Positions 37,836-46,645 of a stretch of DNA of 64,000 bases are shown here, piece after piece. The DNA is taken from the NCBI RefSeq assembly GCF_016653615.1, contig NZ_CP067393.1, forward strand, positions 1,193,673 through 1,257,672, in the 5' to 3' direction. Each line of letters opens with the position of its first letter. Position 1 is the stretch's first letter. The position numbers were made by a program, and so were the translations under genes. The notes under the pieces are model-generated. The model worked only from the letters and a program-made list of their open reading frames with translations. It had not been told where the DNA came from and ran no database searches. Origin of the DNA: Entomomonas asaccharolytica (GTDB taxonomy: Bacteria > Pseudomonadota > Gammaproteobacteria > Pseudomonadales > Pseudomonadaceae).

Positions 37836-39233
37836 TTATTTTTTGGGTAATGGTGTTAATAAATTAGCAGGGGGAATTTTTCCTTCTAATTTTTGACCTA
37901 ATAAAGCCTCAATATTAGGTAATATAAAAATATCATCTTCTCCGATTAGACTAATAGAAATACCTTTAGTTCCTGCACGACCAGTACGGCCTATACGATG
38001 CACATAATCATCAGGAGTTTCTGGTAAATTATAGTTGATAACATGGCTGATACCATCAATATGGATACCCCGACCTGCTACATCAGTAGCAATTAATACA
38101 GCAATTTTACCTGAGCGGAATTTTTCTAACGTTTGTACACGTTTATTCTGAGCCACTTCCCCTGATAATAGAGCAGTGCTAATGCCTTGATATTTCAATT
38201 GCTTTTCGATATCTCGTACTTGGTCACGTCGATTAGCAAAAACAATAACCCGTTGCCAATTATTTTGCTGTATTAGATTATAGAGTAAAGTCAGTTTATC
38301 TGTTTCTGATACAGCATATATATGTTGCTCAATAGTATCGCTAGCAACGGTTTCTGGCGTTATTTCTACAATCGCTGGATCTGTAGTCCATTGCTTTGCT
38401 AAATCCATTACATCATCAGTAAAGGTGGCAGAGAAAAATAGAGTTTGTCTATCGCGTTTATGGGGAGTATGGCGAATAATTTGTCTAACTTGTGGGATAA
38501 AACCCATATCTAACATCCGATCAGCTTCATCAAGAACAAGTATTTCTAGCATATCTAAATGAATTTCATTACGTTGCTGAAAATCTAATAAACGACCAGG
38601 TGTCGCTACCAAAATATCACAATAATTGTTCTCTATTTGCCGCAATTGCTTGTTAAAGTCCATGCCACCCACAAAACTCATGACATTAAGAGAAGTGTAT
38701 TTGGTTAATGTTTGTGCTTCTTTAGCGATTTGTATAACCAATTCTCGAGTAGGGGCAATGATTAACGCTCTAGGTTCGCCCATGTAGCGTTCAGTGGGTG
38801 GTGGCGTCTCTTCTAATTGGGCAATAATAGAAATAAGAAAAGCTGCTGTTTTTCCTGTGCCAGTTTGTGCTTGTCCAATGCAATCTAGCCCTTTTAAGGT
38901 ATGGCCTAGTACACCTGCTTGAATAGGGGTGCAATAGGTAAAACCAAGATCATGTATAGCATGCATTAGAGAATTTGATAAAAATAAATCATGGAAGCGT
39001 GTTTTACCAGCTTGTGGTGCTACAATAAAATCTTCTAATTGCCAGTCGGTGATAGGTGTTTTTGCTAATTTCTTGTTTGCTGATTGCTGCTTTTTAACAC
39101 GAGGCTTTTTATAAGGTGTTTTTTTGTGTTTATTATTTTGTTGCGAAGCGTTTTCAGATGGAGCTTTATTAACCACTTGTTGAGGAGTAGTAGCTTGTTT
39201 TTTAGTAAAAAAATTCTTTAAAGCTTTTAGCAA
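37836..39233 (-). CDS. rhlB: DEAD-box RNA helicase RhlB
   Basis: A 465-residue helicase with a basic, low-complexity N-terminal extension (about 1-70, Lys/Gln/Asn-rich) ahead of the core. Motifs in order: Q motif near [18 protein letters not shown] (I), APTRELVIQ (Ia), TPGRLLD (Ib), LDEADRMLD (II, DEAD), FSATF (III), [30 protein letters not shown] (V) and [10 protein letters not shown] (VI). The RhlB assignment rests on the resemblance to Pseudomonas RhlB; RhlE is the alternative. The start is TTG (39233), because no ATG precedes the conserved N-terminal LKALKNFF; a GGA lies about ten bases upstream. Confidence 0.88.
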   Translation of the reverse strand: MLKALKNFFTKKQATTPQQVVNKAPSENASQQNNKHKKTPYKKPRVKKQQSANKKLAKTPITDWQLEDFIVAPQAGKTRFHDLFLSNSLMHAIHDLGFTYCTPIQAGVLGHTLKGLDCIGQAQTGTGKTAAFLISIIAQLEETPPPTERYMGEPRALIIAPTRELVIQIAKEAQTLTKYTSLNVMSFVGGMDFNKQLRQIENNYCDILVATPGRLLDFQQRNEIHLDMLEILVLDEADRMLDMGFIPQVRQIIRHTPHKRDRQTLFFSATFTDDVMDLAKQWTTDPAIVEITPETVASDTIEQHIYAVSETDKLTLLYNLIQQNNWQRVIVFANRRDQVRDIEKQLKYQGISTALLSGEVAQNKRVQTLEKFRSGKIAVLIATDVAGRGIHIDGISHVINYNLPETPDDYVHRIGRTGRAGTKGISISLIGEDDIFILPNIEALLGQKLEGKIPPANLLTPLPKK

Positions 39234-39453
39234 AATATTGGTTCCATTTAATAAGTAATAACTTCTTTATTTTAACGTAGATTAGCATTATCTGCACTAT
39301 CCTAATGCTCTTAAAAATAAACTATTGGTTTGATTATAGTATATTTGTTGCCAATATCTTTTAATGTGCATCATTAATTAGTTGTAAACAATTGGCTTAA
39401 TTACTTGGGATTATTTATAGTATGCTTTTTATAAGTATTTAAAGGCAAAAATT

Positions 39454-39768
39454 ATGAAAGTACAGTTATTCGTTATGGCAACAATGCTTACTTGTGGAAT
39501 GGCATGGGCACAAAATACACCAAGTACGCCAAAATTAACTAAAGAAAATGTTTTACAAGAATTAAAAACAGGTTGCTTACAAAGTGGCAATACTGAAAAG
39601 TCTTGTGAGTGTTCTATCAAAAGCTTTGATGATAAATTAGCAAAAGAAGAGTGGGATTTATTATTAACACCACCACAAAGCATTACTCAAGAAGATATCA
39701 CTAAGTTTAAAAATGTTGAAACTAAAATGCTTCAGGTAGTAAGTGATTGTGGTGCAACTAAACAATAG
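39454..39768 (+). CDS. Small secreted cysteine-containing protein
   Basis: A 104-residue protein with a clear signal peptide (cleavage after AWA at residue 19). The mature part is about 85 residues, helical and acidic, with four cysteines (GC, CEC, DCG) that suggest two disulfides in the periplasm. I do not recognise the family. The start has AAGG a short distance upstream. It converges with slt, separated by a hairpin. Confidence 0.7.
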   Translation: MKVQLFVMATMLTCGMAWAQNTPSTPKLTKENVLQELKTGCLQSGNTEKSCECSIKSFDDKLAKEEWDLLLTPPQSITQEDITKFKNVETKMLQVVSDCGATKQ

Positions 39769-39781
39769 TTTGTATCCAATA

Positions 39782-39817
39782 AACTAATTAAAGCGCAGTA
39801 AGCTGCTTTAATTAGTT
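39782..39817. terminator. Hairpin between convergent secreted-protein gene and slt
   Basis: AACTAATTAAAGCGCAG (39782-39798) pairs with CTGCTTTAATTAGTT (39803-39817), fifteen pairs with one bulge and a four-base loop. The right arm includes the slt stop codon (39808-39810). No strong T run follows, so it may be a bidirectional terminator of moderate strength. Confidence 0.6.
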
Positions 39818-41739
39818 GATGCAAAGTTCATTTCATGGTCTTCTATTAATACCTGTGGGATATTTAATTTGTGGCCATAAATGACTGAATAAAATAATAC
39901 GTTTTGTACATATTGACGGGTTTCGTTAAAAGGTATGGTTTCAATCCATACATCAAAATCAACATTGTTGGCATTTTGTAGCCATTGTCTCACTCTACCA
40001 GGGCCTGCATTATATGCAGCCGAAGCTAAAATTCGATTGTTCTGAAAACGCTCATACATTTGTCCTAAGAAAGCTGTACCTAATTGTATATTCGTATTAG
40101 GATTTAATGCCTCTTGCGGGTTTGCTAAGGGGATATCAAATTTCTTAGCTGTTTCTTTTGCGGTAGCAGGCATCAGCTGCATTAAACCCATTGCACCTGC
40201 ATGTGATTTAATGCGGTCATTAAATGCACTTTCTTGACGCATAATAGCAAAAGCCCAATTGGGGCTAATACTTCTATTATCAGCTTCTTTCACTAGAATA
40301 TCTTTATAAGCAATAGGGAAACGAATAGTTAAATCATCCCAATAACTAGTAATAGCTAAAGTACGTATAGCATAAAAATAAAGATTCATATCATAGGCTA
40401 ACTGTGAAAGGGCTAGCATTTCTTGTTGAGAAAGATTGCGCGTCAGGTTATGCCATTCAATCCAAGCTTCATTATCCATTCCTTTATACAAGTACTCTAT
40501 CGCTCTTTGGATAGCAGGCATATTTTTAATTTTTAGCACCATATTATTATTTACGATAATAGGCTGGTGATTAAACTGATAACTCGCATTAACCCGTTGT
40601 GCAGCTAAGAAGCCATAAAAATCTCTTTCTTGAGCAAGTTGGCTATATTGCTCTATAATTTTAGGGTCTTTAGGATCAATATATTGTGCTACCCTAATTT
40701 TCCAATACTTCCAACGATTGGTTTGAGCGAGTTGCTCAGGTAAACGATCAATTAATTCTTGTGCTTGTTGCCAGCGATTTAAGCGTAATAATAATCTGAC
40801 ATGCCATTCACTGACATCGTTATGATCTAGGTTGGCATCATATTTAGCTAAAATCGGTAATGCTCGAGCATCGTACCGACGTGCAAAGGTTAAACCTATA
40901 TCATTTGCTAAATCGACTTTTTGCTCATCAGAAAATTGTAAACGAGTTTCGTAATACTGGAGTAAAGATAATGCTTGTTCAGGATCTTGGCGTGCTAAAC
41001 GTCTTAACCCTAAACCAACAATATCACCTGTAATTTTATCTCTACCTTGATAGCTTTGAGTTTTGGCGATTAAATTAGGATTTTTAGCAACATAAGTAAA
41101 CTCTTTACCTTGTTCAATTAATGAGGCAGGTAATAAACCTACGATATGGTTAGCCAGCCTATATTCTTTTGCTTCTAGCGCCATTTTTAGGCGCTGCCAA
41201 CGCATATCAGCAGTCATTTTGCCTTGTCTTTCCCAATCATTGAAGACTACATCGCAAGCATTGGGTTGTGAGTGAGGTTTTAACCAAAGTTTTTCTGCTA
41301 ATTCATTGGCCTTAGTTATTTGATTAGTTTGATAGAGGTATTGCCCGTAAAAGCAATCCAGCTCAGAAAAACTATCAGCCTGATAATATTTTAGAAATGT
41401 ATTCCAATCGCCACGCTCTGCTACTAAACGTAGCCAACGCATTTCTAACCAGCGTGTTTGCGGTAAGTCTTGGTGTTTTTTTACAAATAGTATAATTTCA
41501 TCATCAGAAGCAAGTTTTACACGCTTATTAAGTTCTAAATAGGCAAGGTACGGTTCTAAGGGATAACCTTGTAATGCTTTTTTATGGCTATAGTATACAA
41601 GCGGATTATTTTTTTCTAAGGCAGTTTTAGCTTGATCAAAATAGTTACGCTGTTCTTCTAAAGTGGCTGCTTGCAAAGTAAAACTGGCTAGTAATAAGCA
41701 ACTTATAGTCGACACATAGCGAATCAAAGCGTTAACCAT
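39808..41739 (-). CDS. slt: Soluble lytic murein transglycosylase
   Basis: A 643-residue periplasmic Slt70-type enzyme. The signal peptide ends after LQA (about residue 23). A long alpha-helical superhelical U/L region (about 30-470) precedes the C-terminal lysozyme-like SLT domain: RQESAFNDRIKSHAGAMGLMQLMPATA (catalytic Glu in the ESAF motif, split here only for description), LGTAFLGQMYERF and SAAYNAGPGRVRQWL. It cleaves the MurNAc-GlcNAc bond to form anhydro-muropeptides. The length is typical (E. coli mature Slt70 is 618). Confidence 0.94.
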   Translation of the reverse strand: MVNALIRYVSTISCLLLASFTLQAATLEEQRNYFDQAKTALEKNNPLVYYSHKKALQGYPLEPYLAYLELNKRVKLASDDEIILFVKKHQDLPQTRWLEMRWLRLVAERGDWNTFLKYYQADSFSELDCFYGQYLYQTNQITKANELAEKLWLKPHSQPNACDVVFNDWERQGKMTADMRWQRLKMALEAKEYRLANHIVGLLPASLIEQGKEFTYVAKNPNLIAKTQSYQGRDKITGDIVGLGLRRLARQDPEQALSLLQYYETRLQFSDEQKVDLANDIGLTFARRYDARALPILAKYDANLDHNDVSEWHVRLLLRLNRWQQAQELIDRLPEQLAQTNRWKYWKIRVAQYIDPKDPKIIEQYSQLAQERDFYGFLAAQRVNASYQFNHQPIIVNNNMVLKIKNMPAIQRAIEYLYKGMDNEAWIEWHNLTRNLSQQEMLALSQLAYDMNLYFYAIRTLAITSYWDDLTIRFPIAYKDILVKEADNRSISPNWAFAIMRQESAFNDRIKSHAGAMGLMQLMPATAKETAKKFDIPLANPQEALNPNTNIQLGTAFLGQMYERFQNNRILASAAYNAGPGRVRQWLQNANNVDFDVWIETIPFNETRQYVQNVLFYSVIYGHKLNIPQVLIEDHEMNFASTN

Positions 41740-41892
41740 AATAGTGTAAGACCTTTATATTTCATGAAAATACCATAGCTTACCTTGCTCATTCAGAATT
41801 TGCGAACACTTAAATAATACAAATTATTGATTGCTAGTTTTGGTTATAAGTAATGCCTGTTAAACTATCTGGCTTGATGGTTGGAGATAACT

Positions 41893-43797
41893 ATGACATT
41901 GCTTAAATTTACTGATGTATCATTGGCTTACGGTATGACGCCTTTATTGGATAAGGTATCGTGGCAAATAGAAAAAGGCGAACGTGTTTGTATTATTGGG
42001 CGTAATGGTACAGGTAAGTCTAGTTTATTGAGCTTAGTTCGAGGAGTTAATCAGCCTGATGATGGTGAAATATGGCGTGCCCCTGGCTTAAAGATTGGAG
42101 AGTTACCGCAAGAGTTACCTAAAGCAGATAATCGCATCGTATTTGATGTGGTGGCAGAAGGTTTAACTGGAGTAGGAGAGCTATTAGCTCGCTACCATCA
42201 CTTAAGCCAACATATAAATAATGATGATGATTTGCAACAGCTAATGCAAGTTCAGCAGCAGTTAGAAGCAAAAGATGGTTGGCGATTACAGCAATTAGTA
42301 GACACCACTTTGACCAGACTACAGTTGCCAGCCGATAAAAAGCTGGCAGAGCTATCTGGTGGATGGCGTCGTAGAGTTTTATTAGCACAAGCACTAGTGG
42401 CTGAGCCAGACTTATTGTTATTGGATGAACCTACCAACCATTTGGATATAGGAGCGATTAACTGGTTAGAAAACGCTTTGATGGATTTTAAAGGTGCAAT
42501 TTTATTTATAACCCATGATCGTAGTTTTTTACAGCATTTAGCTACCCGTATTTTAGAGTTAGACCGTGGTTATTTGATTGATTGGAAAGGTGACTATGCT
42601 AGCTTCTTAGTGCATAAGGAGCAACAATTAGCCGCTGAAGAAACAGCAAATGCATTGTTTGATAAAAAATTAGCTCAAGAAGAAGTGTGGATTAGGCAAG
42701 GTATTAAAGCAAGACGTACCCGTAATGAGGGGCGTGTACGTGCGTTAAAAGCTTTGAGGCAAGAGCGTGCTGAACGTAGAAATGTGCAAGGTAAGGCTAG
42801 TTTTCAGTTAGATAGTTCTGAAAAATCAGGTAAGCAAGTTATTATTGCAGATAATATTAGTTTTGGTTATGAAGATAAACCACAAGTAAAAGATTTTTCG
42901 TTAATTATCCAACGAGGCGATCGTATAGGTCTATTGGGTGCAAATGGTACAGGCAAAACAACCTTATTAAAATTATTGCTAGGTGAGTTAGCGCCCAAAA
43001 GTGGACAGGTAAAGCATGGCACAAAGCTAGAAATAGCCTATTTTGATCAACTACGTAATCAATTAGATGAAGAAAAAACAGTATTAGATAATGTAGCAGA
43101 AGGGCGTGACTTTATTAATATTGCAGGTCAAGAAAGACACGTACTAAGTTATTTAGGTGATTTCTTGTTTAGTCCGCAAAGGGCAAGAACACCCGTGAAA
43201 GCTTTGTCAGGTGGTGAGCGCGCTCGATTATTATTAGCTAAACTTTTTAGTAAACCTGCTAACTTATTGGTATTAGATGAACCTACCAATGATTTAGATA
43301 TAGAAACTTTAGAATTACTAGAAGAAGTACTGGATAGCTTTCAAGGAACAGTGCTGATTGTCAGCCATGATCGTGTCTTTTTAGATAATGTTGTAACCAG
43401 TACCTTAGTGTTTGAAGGAGATGGTAAGGTTATTGAATATATTGGTGGTTATGATGATTGGTTAAGACAAGGTGGCTCAGCTAAATTATTAGGTGTGCAA
43501 GATGATAAGCAACCAGTAATAGTCAATGAAACCACTACTCAACAATCTAAGCCAACAGTGGCACAAGAGCAAACTACCAAACGTAAGCTAAGTTATAAAG
43601 ATCAGCGTGAATTAGAAGCATTGCCCGCTAAGATTGAAACATTAGAGTCTGAGTTAGGTGCATTACAGGAGCAAGTAAACAATCCTGATTTCTATCAACA
43701 ATCAACAGAAGTAACCAGTGTGGTATTAGAAAAGTTAACTACTATGCAGCTTGAGTTAGATAAATTATTAGAGCGTTGGGCGGAGTTAGAGGGGTAA
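41893..43797 (+). CDS. uup: ABC-F family ATPase Uup
   Basis: A 634-residue, two-ATPase ABC-F protein without membrane segments. The first Walker A is GRNGTGKSS (36-44), with LSGGWRRR and LLLLDEPTNHLD; the second domain has GANGTGKTT, LSGGERAR and LVLDEPTNDLD. A C-terminal coiled coil (about 565-630, QRELEALPAKIETLESEL onward) identifies Uup rather than EttA. ABC-F proteins act at the ribosome or on branched DNA intermediates. I start at the ATG at 41893 because GGAG lies at a good distance; an upstream in-frame TTG (41881) would add four residues without support. Confidence 0.92.
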   Translation: MTLLKFTDVSLAYGMTPLLDKVSWQIEKGERVCIIGRNGTGKSSLLSLVRGVNQPDDGEIWRAPGLKIGELPQELPKADNRIVFDVVAEGLTGVGELLARYHHLSQHINNDDDLQQLMQVQQQLEAKDGWRLQQLVDTTLTRLQLPADKKLAELSGGWRRRVLLAQALVAEPDLLLLDEPTNHLDIGAINWLENALMDFKGAILFITHDRSFLQHLATRILELDRGYLIDWKGDYASFLVHKEQQLAAEETANALFDKKLAQEEVWIRQGIKARRTRNEGRVRALKALRQERAERRNVQGKASFQLDSSEKSGKQVIIADNISFGYEDKPQVKDFSLIIQRGDRIGLLGANGTGKTTLLKLLLGELAPKSGQVKHGTKLEIAYFDQLRNQLDEEKTVLDNVAEGRDFINIAGQERHVLSYLGDFLFSPQRARTPVKALSGGERARLLLAKLFSKPANLLVLDEPTNDLDIETLELLEEVLDSFQGTVLIVSHDRVFLDNVVTSTLVFEGDGKVIEYIGGYDDWLRQGGSAKLLGVQDDKQPVIVNETTTQQSKPTVAQEQTTKRKLSYKDQRELEALPAKIETLESELGALQEQVNNPDFYQQSTEVTSVVLEKLTTMQLELDKLLERWAELEG

Positions 43798-43912
43798 TGT
43801 AGCTATTGCGCTATATTTTTATACGTTATCGAATGGCGTTGCAGTAGTTATACTGTTTTTTGTCTTTTGCTTTATTTAAGATTGCATAGCAAATGCTATA
43901 GATTGTTATAAG

Positions 43913-43936
43913 AAAGCCCAGTATTAACCGGGCTTT
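43913..43936. terminator. Bidirectional terminator between uup and the oprD-type gene
   Basis: AAAGCCC (43913-43919) pairs with GGGCTTT (43930-43936), followed by TT on the plus strand; reading the minus strand it is followed by TCTTATAAC. It lies between convergent genes. Confidence 0.7.
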
Positions 43937-43951
43937 TTATTGAGAGTGGGC

Positions 43952-45352
43952 TTATTTTTTAAACATCCCCATAAGATCCCAAGGATATTCAGTGATAATA
44001 CGAAGTTCATTAACATCATCAGAGAAGCCAGAAGAACGATAGATAGCATAGCGAACACGCACGCTTAGATCTTTAGCAGGTCCTTCTTGTACAACGTATT
44101 TTGCTTCAATATTGTGTTCAGATTCAGTGACCTTACCACCTGATTTATTGCTATCACGTAAGTATTCAGAAATATTAGTGCCACGAATATAACGAGTCAT
44201 AAAGCTTAAACCAGGGGCACCATATTTACTCATATCAAGATCATAACGTGCTTGCCAAGAGCGTTCATTTTCATTATTAAAGTCTGAATACTGTACCGAG
44301 TTGGCTAAATAAATAGCACCACCACCATCAACCCCATATGGGTTGCCTGGGCCATCGCCTGTAACGCGTTGATGAGCTAAAGTAAATTTATGGGCATCAT
44401 AAGTATAAGAAGCTTGCAAACTCCAAACATTAGAGTTGATTTTATCACCGTTATATACTTGGCGACTTAAGTGTTTAACGGGCCCTTGGCTCTTAGTATT
44501 GTAGTAATTAAATGAAAAATTGACAGCTTGTTTCTCATCTATTGGGATGGCGTAGTCTAAGCCAACATATTTTTTCTTCCAAAAGTCTTTTACATCTGAG
44601 TAGTAAAGAGAAGCTGATAAATTATCAGTAAATTGATAAGTGCCACCAATAAAGTCAGCGCGTTTTAATCCCGTACCTCTATAATTATATAAACCCCAAC
44701 CGTTATCTATTGAATCGCGATAAGTTTGGTTCATTGCACGTAGTGAGGTAAAATGACCTGCGTTAATGGTGAGATTTTTAATTTCGTTACTGGTTAATAA
44801 GAACCCTTCGGCTGTTTCAGGAAATAGACGAGCATCATCAGTAGCAAAAACAGGTGTATCTACGATTTGTTCACCATATTTTAAAGTAGTGTTAGATAAG
44901 CGCATTTTTACGGCGCCACTGGCTTTGGCGTAGTTGTTTTCAGCTTTTCCATGACTATCAATAGGCAGTAAACCTGCACCATTGCGTCCTCTACCAGTAT
45001 CTAGCTTAAAACCATACATACCAAATGCATCAACACCAAAGCCAACAGTTCCTTGAGTGAAGCCAGACTCATAGGTGGCTATAAAACCTTGCGCCCACTC
45101 TTCTCGATAACTTTGGCGTTCTTTACCATCCTGTGTCATGTTTGAATTGCTAGAATTACGAAAATCACGATTAAAATAAACGTTACGAATAAGCACATTT
45201 AAGTTACTATCTTCTAAAAAACCAGCAGATTCAGCTTGCGCGCTTTGGTTTAGTATAGAATTTGATGTATCTTGTTGTTGTTCAGCGATGGCTATAGTGG
45301 GTATGAGGGTTGTGATAGTTACTGCCAGTAAGTTTAATTTAGCTTTGTTCAT
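43952..45352 (-). CDS. OprD-family outer-membrane porin
   Basis: A 466-residue porin with a signal peptide (cleavage after IAIA, about residue 23) and the OprD-family signature near the N-terminus (SNLNVLIRNVYFNRDFR, GWAQGF-like EEWAQGFIATYESGFTQG) and later TLKYGEQIVDTPVFATDDARLFPE, with beta strands through to the end (ITEYPWDLMGMFKK). OprD-type 18-strand barrels allow uptake of basic amino acids, aromatic acids or other small carboxylates; the substrate cannot be assigned. Its upstream flank is a 403-bp gap. Confidence 0.9.
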   Translation of the reverse strand: MNKAKLNLLAVTITTLIPTIAIAEQQQDTSNSILNQSAQAESAGFLEDSNLNVLIRNVYFNRDFRNSSNSNMTQDGKERQSYREEWAQGFIATYESGFTQGTVGFGVDAFGMYGFKLDTGRGRNGAGLLPIDSHGKAENNYAKASGAVKMRLSNTTLKYGEQIVDTPVFATDDARLFPETAEGFLLTSNEIKNLTINAGHFTSLRAMNQTYRDSIDNGWGLYNYRGTGLKRADFIGGTYQFTDNLSASLYYSDVKDFWKKKYVGLDYAIPIDEKQAVNFSFNYYNTKSQGPVKHLSRQVYNGDKINSNVWSLQASYTYDAHKFTLAHQRVTGDGPGNPYGVDGGGAIYLANSVQYSDFNNENERSWQARYDLDMSKYGAPGLSFMTRYIRGTNISEYLRDSNKSGGKVTESEHNIEAKYVVQEGPAKDLSVRVRYAIYRSSGFSDDVNELRIITEYPWDLMGMFKK

Positions 45353-45755
45353 TCGGTAATTCCCCTATTTAAAGTCATAAGCTAAGTTTTTGTAATGTTG
45401 CTCGTTAGACGTCTTATTGTAATGAAAAACTATGTAATAAATTAAGTAAACACTTTTTGTTAAATTTGAAAAAATATTCATATTTCCTCATCCGTTAAAA
45501 ACTATAGCATTAAACACAGCGTTGTAAAATCGGTAATTAAAGATTTTATGATTTAATGCAATTAGTGTGCCTTATGTGTTTGTTTGTTATAAAAACTGAT
45601 AATTTATTTATCTATAGTGATTATGTTTTTTAGATTTGTGTGAACAGAAAATCATCTCTACGTGATTTATGTTAGAATTTTTTAAAATGTTTTAAGTAAA
45701 ATTGTTAACATAGCGTAAACTAAGTGACATACGGTTTTTTATAATAGGAATTAAT
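45353..45755. promoter_or_regulatory. Divergent promoter region between oprD-type and HIT genes
   Basis: A 403-bp AT-rich gap holding no supported ORF. A long-range 8-base inverted repeat (GCATTAAA near 45510 and TTTAATGC near 45553) is visible but with a loop too long to be convincing. Promoters for both flanking genes must lie here; none can be placed with confidence. Confidence 0.35.
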
Positions 45756-46175
45756 ATGTTTATATTAGATGAGTATTTAAATAAGGATTGTATTGCAATT
45801 GGTAATTTTCCGCTTTGCCAGTTATTGTTGAAGAATGATAAAAAATATCCATGGTTTATTTTAGTTCCAAGACGCAATGATACGATGGAAGTATTTGATT
45901 TGTTGCCTGATGAGCAACATCAGTTATGGGCAGAAGTAACTGCTTTTAGTGAGTTAGTAAAAGATGTTTTTAAGGCTGATAAGATCAATATTGGTGCATT
46001 AGGTAACATTGTTAGCCAATTACATATCCATGTCATAGCACGTTATAAAAATGATGTTGCTTGGCCTCAACCTGTATGGGATAAACTACCTGCAAAACCT
46101 TATGAAGAAACTGAAATAGAGGCCATTAAGAAGCAGTTGCAAGAAGTAATGCCTGTTACGTTTTCATTTAAGTGA
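45756..46175 (+). CDS. HIT-domain (histidine triad) hydrolase
   Basis: A 139-residue protein of the histidine-triad superfamily of nucleotide hydrolases/transferases. The signature at residues 90-96 is H-I-H-V-I-A-R, so the first two histidines, including the usual nucleophile H92, are present but the third triad histidine is replaced by isoleucine. The IGNFPLCQLLL and PWFILVPRRN segments match the HIT subfamily found next to slyX in Pseudomonas. Its stop overlaps or abuts slyX, so the two are co-translated. Substrate unknown. Confidence 0.88.
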   Translation: MFILDEYLNKDCIAIGNFPLCQLLLKNDKKYPWFILVPRRNDTMEVFDLLPDEQHQLWAEVTAFSELVKDVFKADKINIGALGNIVSQLHIHVIARYKNDVAWPQPVWDKLPAKPYEETEIEAIKKQLQEVMPVTFSFK

Positions 46176-46180
46176 TTAAT

Positions 46181-46390
46181 ATGACTGAATTAGAGGCACG
46201 TATAACTGACTTGGAAAGTCGACAGGCTTTCCAAGATGACACTATTCAAGCACTAAATATTACCATTGTAAAACAACAACAGTTAATAGACCTTTTAGAA
46301 AGAAAGGTACAGTTATTGATAAAAGGGCATAATGAGTTATTAGAGCAGTGGCGTGAGATCGAGGATAGTATACCACCACCTCATTACTAA
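46181..46390 (+). CDS. slyX: SlyX protein
   Basis: A 69-residue coiled-coil protein typical of SlyX: MTELEARITDLESRQAFQDDTIQALN, ending with PPPHY. The function is unknown in any organism. I start at the ATG at 46181, since orthologues begin M-(x)-LEAR; a GTG at 46172, overlapping the HIT stop, would add three residues. A candidate terminator lies at 46473-46506. Confidence 0.92.
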   Translation: MTELEARITDLESRQAFQDDTIQALNITIVKQQQLIDLLERKVQLLIKGHNELLEQWREIEDSIPPPHY

Positions 46391-46472
46391 AAATTGTATT
46401 ATGTAGGGAACTTATTACCTTTTTAACTTTCTGTTAGTGAACAGAATCCTAAAAATCTGAAAAATAAGTTTG

Positions 46473-46506
46473 AAGAGAAATAATAAATTTCTCAGATATT
46501 TCTCTT
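46473..46506 (+). terminator. Candidate terminator downstream of slyX
   Basis: AAGAGAAATA (46473-46482) pairs with TATTTCTCTT (46497-46506), ten pairs, followed by TTTCTT. A competing smaller hairpin (GAGAAAT/ATTTCTC) sits inside. The rest of the 46391-46645 gap shows no gene. Confidence 0.6.
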
Positions 46507-46645
46507 TTTCTTATCTCTAGTAACTTTGTTATGGAAAAGAAGCTAATTACTTTACTTAAGCAATTAGTCAGTGATTTACGTGTTTGTTAAAATTAGGTTA
46601 TAAATTAAGTGATATTTCTTTTAATAAGGGAAGTTTAGCACATTT

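Noticed and set aside
41881..41892. TTG at 41881 as the uup start
   Set aside because: The ATG at 41893 has a GGAG at normal spacing and matches the usual Uup N-terminus.
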